This document shows, in pieces, positions 8,102 through 15,761 of a stretch of 46,543 nt of DNA (position 1 is the stretch's first letter; the number at the start of each line of letters is the position of its first letter). A program made the position numbers and the translations under genes. The notes under the pieces were generated by a model. That model saw only the letters and a list, made by a program, of their open reading frames with translations, searched no databases and was not told the origin of the DNA. The stretch spans positions 1 to 46,543 of the forward strand of contig JABFQV010000003.1 in NCBI GenBank assembly GCA_013141495.1. Reading direction: 5' to 3'. Source of the DNA: Methylotenera sp. Lineage in GTDB: Bacteria > Pseudomonadota > Gammaproteobacteria > Burkholderiales > Methylophilaceae.

Positions 8102-8335
8102 ATGGAGTCCCAACTTGAACATATTAAAAGCACATTGGCGCATTCAATTACTAAGCGTCGAAAAGCATTGGGCATTTCTCAAGAGAGGCTTGCTTTAGAT
8201 GCAGATGTCGATAGAACCTATGTAAGCCAATTGGAGCGAAAGATTGCTAATCCCTCTTTGTCCACTTTATGTCGCATCTCGGAAGTATTGCAATGCGATT
8301 TATTGGTTTTACTATCAAAAACTGATGATCTATAA
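8102..8335 (+). CDS. XRE-family HTH regulator, C-protein-like
   Basis: This 77-residue protein is almost entirely a Cro/C1-type helix-turn-helix: KRRKALGISQERLALDADVD then RTYVSQLERKIANPSLSTL, the standard HTH_3 sequence with its R-T-Y-V-S-x-L-E-R turn. The size and pattern are like the controller (C) proteins of restriction-modification systems and similar small autorepressors. A perfect dyad sits immediately before its start. It ends 20 bases before the convergent HD gene. Its targets may include itself and neighbouring island genes. Confidence 0.8.
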   Translation: MESQLEHIKSTLAHSITKRRKALGISQERLALDADVDRTYVSQLERKIANPSLSTLCRISEVLQCDLLVLLSKTDDL

Positions 8336-8354
8336 GTTTCATGACCTTACCCTC

Positions 8355-9308
8355 TCAAGCCACTAAAAATGGTCGTCCACGCAGATGCTTGTGATAACGC
8401 CCAAAACCTGTAGTTGATGGCATCGTTTGCTTATACAAGTCATCATGTCCTGACAATCGATCTGCGATGGATAGCAAATTTGCTTCAGGACTGACAGGCT
8501 CACGAATACCCACCCAGTCAGGAGCACCTTTAGTGGCGGTCAATGCATGCAACAGACTGAGTAACTGATGTTCTGGTATTGCAATCTGATGTTGCGCTAC
8601 GGCAGCCGCAATCCATTCTACAATCGACAACTTGTGGCCTAATAACGCACCACGGGTTGATATTTCAAAGACACCACGCTTATAGTTAAATTGATATTCA
8701 TCGGCTTTGCCCGCATCATGAAGTAGTGCTGCCATGATCAAGACATCCAAGTTAATCATGTTGCGGTTTTTGGCTAATAACAATGCATTGTTGATTACTT
8801 CTATCGTATGGCGCAAATTGCCATGTTTTTCATTGTGATGACCGTTTAATGAGCTAGGTCCCATGACAAATCGATAAAAGCGCTTGTAGTCCCAAAATAT
8901 ACCATTCAACAATTTAATGTAATGGTCAGGCAAACTTTCTGTTAATTGCCTGATTTCCCGGATATGCGACCTTTCACTTACCCATTCATGGGGTACTGTT
9001 TCAAACAGATTAACCAAACCTGGGCTGGAGACAGGCAGTAAACGATTGATAACAGTTTGTCCTTGTGTACATACCACTTTGCTGGTCCAGCGCGGTGTCA
9101 CTAGACTGCCTGCTATTAATCTTTCATCTACTTTGCTATTAATCCAAGTGACGGCAATGGAAGCCTTTTCATGAAAGAGTTGTGCCCTGAATTGAAAACC
9201 GCCTTGTGGCAATGCGGACTTTTGCAAGTCAATGATGCGATATAGCCAAGGTAGATCAATGATGGGTACAGAAGTTGTGCTGAGTTCGGAAGCTTGTAGT
9301 GTGTTCAT
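8355..9308 (-). CDS. HD-domain phosphohydrolase, integrase-associated
   Basis: This is a 317-residue protein. The C-terminal half contains an HD metal-binding domain: HHNEKHGNLRHTIEV, then the doublet in ALLHDAGKADEY, then a distal aspartate region (SIADRLSGHDDL). The N-terminal 130 residues look like an OB-type nucleic-acid-binding domain, the arrangement seen in YhaM-like 3'-5' exonucleases, so a nuclease or nucleotide hydrolase acting in the cytoplasm is likely. The gene lies 19 bases downstream of the integrase on the same strand and has its own GGATAG site before ATG. Such HD proteins are common next to integrases of integrative elements; the exact job is unknown. Confidence 0.7.
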   Translation of the reverse strand: MNTLQASELSTTSVPIIDLPWLYRIIDLQKSALPQGGFQFRAQLFHEKASIAVTWINSKVDERLIAGSLVTPRWTSKVVCTQGQTVINRLLPVSSPGLVNLFETVPHEWVSERSHIREIRQLTESLPDHYIKLLNGIFWDYKRFYRFVMGPSSLNGHHNEKHGNLRHTIEVINNALLLAKNRNMINLDVLIMAALLHDAGKADEYQFNYKRGVFEISTRGALLGHKLSIVEWIAAAVAQHQIAIPEHQLLSLLHALTATKGAPDWVGIREPVSPEANLLSIADRLSGHDDLYKQTMPSTTGFGRYHKHLRGRPFLVA

Positions 9309-9327
9309 ATTCTATCCTTTGTCTAAA

Positions 9328-10572
9328 TTAAGCTGCTTGCAGCTTAGTCATGTCGCTGTCCATATTTGCCCCAACACCGGATTGCAATAGCAGTCGGTCA
9401 AACGCACTGCCATCTTGGCGCGTTAAGTTAGGAACATAGCGGCTGTATACCGTGAACAGCATTTCTGTATTGGTGTGGCCTAGTTGACGCGCAATCCATT
9501 CAGGTGCTTCACCTGCCGCCAGCCATAAGGTGGCAGCAGTATGGCGCATTTGGTATGGGTTTCTTTTTTCAAGGCCAAGATGGGCGAGTAGGGGGTACCA
9601 CACGCGTTTGCAGAAGTTATGCAAATCCATGGGATTGCCATCGCGATTACAAAAGGCGAACTTGGATACTTTACCTGTGGCTACATGTTGCCGTTTTAAT
9701 GCTTCAAACACAGGTTGTGACATGCGAATATCACGCTGGCTGGAATCGTTTTTGGTGTAATCCTCTTCCCCTGCAGTGAAGGTCTCACGCACATTAATCA
9801 AACGTTTCTCAAAATCGACGTATTTCCATTTCAAACCATCGACTTCGCCTGTGCGCATGCCTGTCAGAAAACGCACGATAAAGTAATCTTTAAAGTCAGG
9901 TCGCACAGTTTCAATGATGCGGTTCACTTCTTCTATGCTAAAAGGCATCACGTGTGGCTTCTTCAGTTTGAGCGGTTTAATTCGATCCCCTGCTGTGGTA
10001 AAGTGATAGCGGTCTGCGGCTTCGTTGAGTACTTGGGTCAGCACCAGAATAATTGCATTGATTCTGCGTGGTGATAATTTAGAGTCCTGTTGGCGTCCTG
10101 GTTCTTTGGCGAGAGTGGAACGAAAACTGAGGATATCCTCACGATGAATGTCGCTGACCGCCTTATCCCCAAATTCTGGGATCAAACGGCTATCAAGGAT
10201 CTGTCGCACCGTTGAAATATAGGTGCGACGCCAACCTACTGAAAACTCACCAAACCACTGCTCCGCAAAAGCAGAATACGCAGGGGTATTAATTGGCGCA
10301 GCTGATGCGGCAAATGCCTTTTGCGTAGCCATTGATATTTTGCTACTAACTACTTGCGGGCTATCAAACTTATCCGCTAACTTGCTATTTGGAAAATAAC
10401 GGCGATACTCAAAGTTATCTGCATCAATATCCTCCTCAATTTTTTTGAGGATTTTTTCCATTTTAGTGCGGTTGGTTTTGGTGTCTTCTGCTGCGGTATA
10501 TTCGCGGCATCTCTGACCTTTATATCGGAAGTCAAAAAACAACTTTCTATTCAATTCACGAATACTAGCCAT
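9328..10572 (-). CDS. int: Tyrosine recombinase / phage-type integrase
   Basis: This is a 414-residue integrase. The N-terminus (about residues 1-60) is an arm-binding domain of the DUF3596 type (basic strands FFDFRYKGQRCREYT). A SAM-like core-binding domain follows (AFAEQWFGEFSVGWRRTYIS...). The catalytic domain has the arginine in FLTGMRTGEVDGLKW, the HxxR-type box in QMRHTAATLWLAAG, the histidine in ARQLGHTNTEM and the tyrosine in VYSRYVP. It would integrate and excise the island at an attachment site, probably tRNA-derived. The start at ATG 10572 has a perfect GGAGGT nine bases upstream, within the end of the excisionase-like gene, so the two are translationally linked. Confidence 0.92.
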   Translation of the reverse strand: MASIRELNRKLFFDFRYKGQRCREYTAAEDTKTNRTKMEKILKKIEEDIDADNFEYRRYFPNSKLADKFDSPQVVSSKISMATQKAFAASAAPINTPAYSAFAEQWFGEFSVGWRRTYISTVRQILDSRLIPEFGDKAVSDIHREDILSFRSTLAKEPGRQQDSKLSPRRINAIILVLTQVLNEAADRYHFTTAGDRIKPLKLKKPHVMPFSIEEVNRIIETVRPDFKDYFIVRFLTGMRTGEVDGLKWKYVDFEKRLINVRETFTAGEEDYTKNDSSQRDIRMSQPVFEALKRQHVATGKVSKFAFCNRDGNPMDLHNFCKRVWYPLLAHLGLEKRNPYQMRHTAATLWLAAGEAPEWIARQLGHTNTEMLFTVYSRYVPNLTRQDGSAFDRLLLQSGVGANMDSDMTKLQAA

Positions 10573-10798
10573 GGCAAACACCTCCATTGGCCATTGGAAT
10601 CCCAAATGCGAAATTGCTCGTATTTAAGATGTCCTTTTCGATACGCTCCCAGATGTATAGAATTTTTCTGCGTCCGAATGGGCGCACATAATGTATCCCC
10701 TCGATTAGAACGCTATCTTTAAGCTGTTCACGAATGGTGCGCGCATCGTATTGAATACGATCAGCGAGTTGATCGGTGGTTAAAAATGTATTGCTCAC
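10565..10798 (-). CDS. Excisionase/AlpA-like small DNA-binding protein
   Basis: This 77-residue protein, if started at the GTG at 10798, has AAGGAG six bases upstream, a much better signal than the longer ATG frame from 10858. The sequence TFLTTDQLADRIQYDARTIR followed by a charged turn and IHYVRPFGRRKILY is the winged-helix pattern of MerR-like excisionases and AlpA regulators (start of helix, D-x-R-T-I-R recognition helix, then a wing strand). It overlaps the integrase start by eight bases. It probably directs excision and may also control the divergent XRE gene. Confidence 0.7.
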   Translation of the reverse strand: MSNTFLTTDQLADRIQYDARTIREQLKDSVLIEGIHYVRPFGRRKILYIWERIEKDILNTSNFAFGIPMANGGVCHG

Positions 10799-10883
10799 AA
10801 CTGTCTCCTTGTATATATTAAACAACATTAGGAAGTTAAAATTAACTAATGTAAACATATATTAACACATAAGGACAATTAAG

Positions 10884-10899
10884 GTAAATATATATTTAC
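10884..10899. promoter_or_regulatory. 16-bp perfect palindrome between excisionase and XRE genes
   Basis: GTAAATATATATTTAC at 10884-10899 is a perfect palindrome in the 122-base divergent gap. A related half-site (GTAAACATATATTAAC) lies at about 10851-10866 toward the excisionase start. The spacing and position suggest operator sites for the XRE protein or the excisionase. The surroundings are very AT-rich, so some palindromes will arise by chance. Confidence 0.45.
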
Positions 10900-10920
10900 A
10901 TATATTTATATAAATTAACA

Positions 10921-11151
10921 ATGATACGTTTTTATTTACAAAAAATGATTTCTGAGAAGCAGTTTAAAGAAGGTCGAAGGATTACTATGGCTGAAATAAC
11001 TGAGGCAACGGGAATTAATAGAGTGACTTTATCAAAGATGATTAATCAAAAAGGCTACAGTACCGTTACGGATAATTTAGATAAGTTGTGTAAGTTTTTT
11101 GATTGTAAATTGGACGATATTGCTGAATTTATACCTAACGATGACAAATGA
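10921..11151 (+). CDS. Small XRE-family regulator (HTH_26-like)
   Basis: This is a 76-residue protein of the YozG/HTH_26 type: a leading helix (MIRFYLQKMISEKQF), then ITMAEITEATGINRVTLSKM as the helix-turn-helix, then DNLDKLCKFFDCKLDDIAEF as the closing helices. It probably represses its own promoter, which holds the 16-bp palindrome. Its stop overlaps the start of the DUF3800 gene by eleven bases, so the two are translated together; the regulator may keep the DUF3800 protein in check. Confidence 0.75.
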   Translation: MIRFYLQKMISEKQFKEGRRITMAEITEATGINRVTLSKMINQKGYSTVTDNLDKLCKFFDCKLDDIAEFIPNDDK

Positions 11152-12022
11152 TAGCGATGTTATTCAGCATCAACTTTTACCAGAGCAAGTTTTAAAAGCA
11201 AATTCTACTTGCGTAGTTATCGATGAAACTGGAAATCCCGGTCAGGATAGTGGTTCGCTTTATTTAGATGAATCACGTAAAACTTGGGTGGCAGTATTTC
11301 TTTCTGGTGAAGACTTTGCAACTGTAACTAGAGAATTACCCTTGGCTTTGGAAGGGCTAGAACATCATACTGGTGGAAGAGAATTTCATCTTACAGATAT
11401 TTATCGAGGGCATAAGGACTTCAAGGAAGTCAGTCCTGAACTGCGACTTAAAATAATATCATTTCTAGCTTATATTTTTTCAAAATATCAATTTCCTATT
11501 TTGGTTCAAACCCTAGATAAAGTTGAAGCTAAGAAGTTTCAATCACATAGCACAGATTTTAATCAGAAGTTAGGAGTTTTAGACCTCAGAAAACATGATG
11601 CCCTTGCACTTTGGATGCTACTTACAAACATACAAAAACAATTAATGATGAAAGACTCTCCGCCAGCGTATGTTGTTTTAGATCAACAGAGATGGAAGGA
11701 TGAAAGAGCGATTGATATATCAAGAACCGTTAGTAATCCATCAGTATTTGCAAACAAACAAATATATTCACGCAACTCTACTAAATTCCCCGCCATTCAA
11801 TTGGCCGATTTTGCTGCATTTTGTCTGAACAGGCAGCAATGGCTTATGTCATCAAAATCTATAACTGATTTTGATAGGGAGTTTTTAAGAATTATAGGTA
11901 CGGCAAATCTTAACTTTATTAATATTCCCAAACTTAATATTGATATGAATTTATGGCAACCTTCTGATTATGATTTTATGCGTGGAGTGATTGATGAGGA
12001 CAAGGGAATAAAAAGTCGCTAA
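11141..12022 (+). CDS. DUF3800-family protein (RNase H-like fold)
   Basis: This is a 293-residue DUF3800 protein. The family's acidic residues are visible: the D-E motif in VIDETGNPG near the start, the E of REFHLTDIY, the D in VVLDQQRW and the D of the conserved AIQLADFAAF near the end. The fold is RNase H-like, and a nuclease-type role is inferred for the family, but its substrate is not established. I start it at ATG 11141, inside the upstream XRE gene, because a frame beginning at 11099 lacks support. An XRE plus DUF3800 pair is a frequent cargo module of islands and may act in phage defence. It converges with an 84-codon frame at 12035. Confidence 0.75.
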   Translation: MTNDSDVIQHQLLPEQVLKANSTCVVIDETGNPGQDSGSLYLDESRKTWVAVFLSGEDFATVTRELPLALEGLEHHTGGREFHLTDIYRGHKDFKEVSPELRLKIISFLAYIFSKYQFPILVQTLDKVEAKKFQSHSTDFNQKLGVLDLRKHDALALWMLLTNIQKQLMMKDSPPAYVVLDQQRWKDERAIDISRTVSNPSVFANKQIYSRNSTKFPAIQLADFAAFCLNRQQWLMSSKSITDFDREFLRIIGTANLNFINIPKLNIDMNLWQPSDYDFMRGVIDEDKGIKSR

Positions 12023-12034
12023 TTATTACCCAGT

Positions 12035-12289
12035 CTATAAAGGTTGTAGGATAGGTAAACTGTCTTTGAAGTCGATTTGCAATTGCTTAACCAAGCTGAC
12101 TAAACTGTAATCCTCACTCATTCTAGCCAAGACCATTGATACCATAATATTCAATGCATTTGAAATCTCAACGATTTGAATCAACAATGTTTCAGGATAA
12201 CCGTTTAAAAATCGCTCTATTGGAAGAAAGTCGTTATGGACATAACTGTTCATGCCGCTCCAAGTCGCGTCCTTGAGCGAGCTAAGCAT
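12035..12289 (-). CDS. Short helical hypothetical protein or gene fragment
   Basis: This 84-codon frame begins 14 bases after the stop of the RelA/SpoT-type gene, on the same strand. The sequence is helical (MNSYVHNDFLPIERFLNGYP is its clearest segment) and resembles the C-terminal part of small island proteins of the DUF6988 kind, though I am not sure. There is no ribosome-binding site before the ATG. It may be a truncated gene, or a short third gene of the operon acting as an immunity protein for the nucleotide synthase. Neither can be decided from the sequence. Confidence 0.35.
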   Translation of the reverse strand: MLSSLKDATWSGMNSYVHNDFLPIERFLNGYPETLLIQIVEISNALNIMVSMVLARMSEDYSLVSLVKQLQIDFKDSLPILQPL

Positions 12290-12303
12290 CGCACTTGGGC
12301 TAT

Positions 12304-13194
12304 TTACACAAAGCTCTGAACACCTTCATTATCATTTAGCATTTCTAAAATTAATTTAGGGGTTAACTCATGTATTTTTGTGTTTTTGAAAAAGTAATAA
12401 TTCCAAACATAAATTAAATTATCTAGATTAATCGGTAAATTGAGGTAAATGGCTTGTATTTTCAGGATTAACAAAGATTTTTCAACTCTAAACATTTCTT
12501 TCGCAATATTATTGTCCCCGTCAAATAATGCCGTTAGGTTATCTGAAAGTTTTGCTTCCACTCTCATTCTAAATTTATTTTGTAACATCCCTGACCAGTT
12601 TTTGTTTTTATAGTGTCTGTACGCGAGATCATCAAATATACGATTCATTGTCCATTCTGATGTTTCGAGTGTAGCCATTATTCCATTTAGTGCTCTACTA
12701 AGGTCGTGTTGCCCAGCCCAACTATCTTTACTTTTGTATCTAAGATCATGTTCAACTTCATGCCAGCCTTCTGAAAGCATGCTTCTTAATTGAATTTCAA
12801 AGCTAGTATCAATTGGATTTCCTTTAGTTTGCCTAATGAATTCTTTAGAGTATTGATCGGGAATTTTAAAAACTAGGTTAAAGCGACTAACACAAAACTG
12901 ATCTGTGTCTGGCAAATCGATTGTGGATGATGCGCTATCAAAAACATATTTCATACAAAGTATTTTTTTTACAATTTCAATATCCTCTTGAAAGTAAAGT
13001 ACGACTCTAATACCAATCAAATCCTGAATTAGTCTTCCACCTAATTTGTATTTGTCTGGATCTCTTTTTAGTTTTTTGTTTAAAGAGTCGCAGCTCTTAC
13101 TTCTGCCAAATACCCTACATAAAAATCCTAGTCCGTATAGCATGCTCTCAATTTCTCTTCTGATTTGTTCCGTTTCAGTATGTAGCGTAATCAT
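12304..13194 (-). CDS. RelA/SpoT-type nucleotide pyrophosphokinase domain protein
   Basis: This is a 296-residue protein. Residues about 1-175 carry the synthetase domain motifs of RelA/SpoT enzymes: FGRSKSCDSLNKKLKRD (the R-x-K-x-x-x-S-x-x-x-K box), RLIQDLIGIRVVLYF (the D-x-x-G-x-R box) and the catalytic FEIQLRSMLSEGWHEVEHDL with E and Q, then RYK. No HD hydrolase and no TGS/ACT regulatory domains are present, so it would only synthesise (p)ppGpp/(p)ppApp-like molecules or, as in toxSAS enzymes, pyrophosphorylate tRNA. The C-terminal 120 residues are of unknown fold. The start overlaps the stop of the STAND NTPase gene (TAATG), so the pair is translationally coupled. This makes it the likely effector of an NTPase sensor. 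Confidence 0.8.
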   Translation of the reverse strand: MITLHTETEQIRREIESMLYGLGFLCRVFGRSKSCDSLNKKLKRDPDKYKLGGRLIQDLIGIRVVLYFQEDIEIVKKILCMKYVFDSASSTIDLPDTDQFCVSRFNLVFKIPDQYSKEFIRQTKGNPIDTSFEIQLRSMLSEGWHEVEHDLRYKSKDSWAGQHDLSRALNGIMATLETSEWTMNRIFDDLAYRHYKNKNWSGMLQNKFRMRVEAKLSDNLTALFDGDNNIAKEMFRVEKSLLILKIQAIYLNLPINLDNLIYVWNYYFFKNTKIHELTPKLILEMLNDNEGVQSFV

Positions 13195-15314
13195 TACTGA
13201 ATTACTCCTCTTCCAAGTATGTTTCTTAATTCTGCAATTTCATCAAAATTAATTTCTACAAAGTGATGACTTCTAGGTTCAAAAAGTAATCCCATTTTTT
13301 TTAATTGTTCTATAGCCCGATATATTTGATGCGCATTATAAGTCCCACCAGCATTGCAAAGGCCTTTTACGGGCCTATGTTTATGCACTATAGTGTCTCT
13401 GCCTAAAGGCCAAAATTTTTCAAGTACAAATTTTTGTATTTCTTTATCTGTATCAATTTGAATTAAATCCGAGTTATCTTGTTCAGCAAAATTTAATGAG
13501 TTAATGAAATCATTATCACCGCTACCACCTAGAACATAAATAATGCCACCAGCCTTATTGGGGCTAATCGTATTGCCATAGAATTTGCAATTAAGAAAAG
13601 TTACGTCTTTTAAGTTCTCTAGTATAAATTTACAGTTTTTAAAGATACAGTCGTTAAATTGAAAATTTGAGATGGATTTTGTGCCAATTATGGTTTTTTC
13701 AAATATAAGGCCTTCTGCATCTTCGTTTTCCATTTCAAAAACAATAGCCTGTTGTAGTTTTATGGATATGTCGATGCGTGATGAAGTAGATAAAAATTCG
13801 ATGGAATTTTTTAATTTACCCCAGAGATTCATTCTAACCACTTCGTTTCTTGGCTGATAAGAAATGATCGCAGGTTCAATAAATCGCATATCATCACTTA
13901 GCCAATCTTGGCTTCTAATTATATTTTCAGAAACATAGTGCCCAAGCACGAATTCGTTAATAAATCCTATTTTATTCGATTCTCTTATACTGCGATCTAA
14001 GAGTGCATGACTTGCAAGTTTATTTGCTATTTCTTCTTTAGTTGGTTTAAGTGATGCAGGATAGTTAATTAGAGAGTCATTTAAAATTTTTGAGTTATGT
14101 CTCAATATATGGTCAACAATGTAATCCCTCTGTTCAGATGTATATCCGAAATTCATCATATCTTCACATATACCCCTCATTACCTCTTGTTGGTTCGGTA
14201 TACTCATTCTTAAATCTTGTCTAACTTGTTCTCTATCAAGCATAAAATCAAAATAACTTTCAACGATAAGATCTGGACTAGAGACAATTCGATCAAACTC
14301 ACTGTCAGGTATGCATCTCAAGTATGATAATAAAACGGGATTTGATATGTCTTCTAAGTGAAGGCCAGATGCTTGCAAAGCACTAATCCTGTCTTCATTT
14401 AACCAATCATTAATTCTTGGCTCATTTAGTTTTATAGTTACAAAATCAAATTCATCTGTATGCCTATTAACCCAATCATGAAATGCATCACCTTCAAACA
14501 GCACAGTTCTACGTGTTGTTAGAACTATCTTTGCATTACCAATCAGGTACTCACCTATTGTTTCCAACATAGGCTCTCTATTTTCAAAATCTGTACCGTC
14601 TTCATTTTTCCTTAGGAGTTCATCAAAACCATCAAGGATAGTTATAACTCGACCGTTACACATTTCTGCCTGTACTAGTTTAGATCCTAAAACTGGAAAA
14701 GTTCGATCAATTTCATCAAGTAAAATATATTTGAAGATTCTTGCTTCTCTGTTCCTTGATAGCTCAGAAAAAAGTGGCAAGTATTCTGTATTTGATATTA
14801 TTCTTTTTACTAGTTCGTATGCATTGCATGTTTTGCCAAAACCAGCTGCTGCTTCAACTAGAAAAAGGGTAGGTTTATTTGATGGCAATCTTGATACTAT
14901 TTCTTCATGAGGAGAGGTTAAACCTTCTTCGCCATTTATAAGATATGGGGCATTAATGTAAGTATATTTTGCATCGTCAGAAAAAGGTTTTACTAGTGCT
15001 GCAGTAAATCTTTCATAGTCAGATTCCAGCCTTTGAATTATCGAATCAACTGAAAAGAAGCCTTTAAAAAGCTCCGTTTGGGCTACTTTAGCAGTTAAAA
15101 ACTGCCTTATTTGGCATGCATAACCTATTTGAGAATAATCACTAAAAGCGTTATCTGTTAATGCACTCTCAGATAAGGCTACTATATCGGCATTATCAAA
15201 ATACCCAGTTTTTAGAGTAAATACTAAAACATCATCAGTTTCGTATTGTCTAGCAAATGAAAACCCATAGCTTTGATAAATTTTCTTCAACTCAGATAAT
15301 TCAGACGGAGACAT
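13194..15314 (-). CDS. STAND/NACHT-type NTPase with pentapeptide-like and wHTH regions
   Basis: This is a 706-residue protein. After an N-terminal domain of about 140 residues that I do not recognise, there is a Walker A motif (VEAAAGFGKTCNAYEL), a Walker B (VITILDGFDELL) and a sensor strand ending IVLTTRR, the arrangement of NACHT/STAND NTPases. A helical middle domain follows. Near residues 555-600 the sequence runs FNDCIFKNCKFILENLKDV and similar, like pentapeptide repeats; the final 70 residues resemble a winged helix (YRAIEQLKKMGLLFEP). No nuclease, TIR or SIR2 effector is fused to it. The partner RelA/SpoT-type gene overlaps its stop codon, so the NTPase may sense infection and switch on nucleotide synthesis. 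Confidence 0.75.
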   Translation of the reverse strand: MSPSELSELKKIYQSYGFSFARQYETDDVLVFTLKTGYFDNADIVALSESALTDNAFSDYSQIGYACQIRQFLTAKVAQTELFKGFFSVDSIIQRLESDYERFTAALVKPFSDDAKYTYINAPYLINGEEGLTSPHEEIVSRLPSNKPTLFLVEAAAGFGKTCNAYELVKRIISNTEYLPLFSELSRNREARIFKYILLDEIDRTFPVLGSKLVQAEMCNGRVITILDGFDELLRKNEDGTDFENREPMLETIGEYLIGNAKIVLTTRRTVLFEGDAFHDWVNRHTDEFDFVTIKLNEPRINDWLNEDRISALQASGLHLEDISNPVLLSYLRCIPDSEFDRIVSSPDLIVESYFDFMLDREQVRQDLRMSIPNQQEVMRGICEDMMNFGYTSEQRDYIVDHILRHNSKILNDSLINYPASLKPTKEEIANKLASHALLDRSIRESNKIGFINEFVLGHYVSENIIRSQDWLSDDMRFIEPAIISYQPRNEVVRMNLWGKLKNSIEFLSTSSRIDISIKLQQAIVFEMENEDAEGLIFEKTIIGTKSISNFQFNDCIFKNCKFILENLKDVTFLNCKFYGNTISPNKAGGIIYVLGGSGDNDFINSLNFAEQDNSDLIQIDTDKEIQKFVLEKFWPLGRDTIVHKHRPVKGLCNAGGTYNAHQIYRAIEQLKKMGLLFEPRSHHFVEINFDEIAELRNILGRGVIQ

Positions 15315-15761
15315 ATTTAGTTATTCTTTTCTTATAAAATTTAACATTAATAAAATTAATTGATCATACAATCTGACAAAAACCATTTTGATTGTAACAA
15401 GAAAGTTGCTTATTGAAGATACTAATAACCCATGCCACACTTTTGCTTCTTAGCACCGTCAGGCGGTGACTAGTTGTTATCGATCAACCTAGCATGCCAG
15501 TTTATGGGAAGTAAGCTCAAGTGTACAAGCTCTGTGGAGCTATGAATAAGGGCATCAGTGCATGTCAGGTCGGATCGATTGCTACATTAATAGCTTTCTT
15601 CTATGGTTTACAAACGTTAAAAGGCCCGCAAGCTTAGAGCTACACGGGCGGGATGTGGTATGTTAATAGTTGGGAAACCTAGCTTTACAAAAGATATTGT
15701 GCGTTATGGAATTAATCCACATTTTCAATACTAATCAAAATAATAAATATTTCAATGCTAT
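15315..15761. other. 447-base spacer with several hairpins, no clear gene
   Basis: This gap lies between the hsd operon and the STAND gene, both minus strand. It contains a hairpin CACCG-TCAGG-CGGTG (15454-15468), an AGCT/AGCT hairpin near 15530 and the terminator described separately. Open frames are short; the longest protein-like stretch is a 31-codon plus-strand frame with a hydrophobic middle and a poor ribosome-binding site. I cannot assign a function. It could be an eroded insertion or a structured RNA. Confidence 0.4.
15616..15649 (-). terminator. Rho-independent terminator of the hsd operon
   Basis: Read on the minus strand, GCCCG...AGCT-CTA-AGCT...CGGGC folds into a two-part stem (15624-15628 with 15645-15649, and 15631-15634 with 15638-15641), followed by CCTTTTAACG. 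It lies about 112 bases after the hsdM stop, where the operon should end. Confidence 0.65.

Noticed and set aside
15530-15640. 31-codon hydrophobic frame (MNKGISACQVGS...) as a possible small toxin
   Set aside because: Poor ribosome site and no matching partner or antisense RNA; may be chance.
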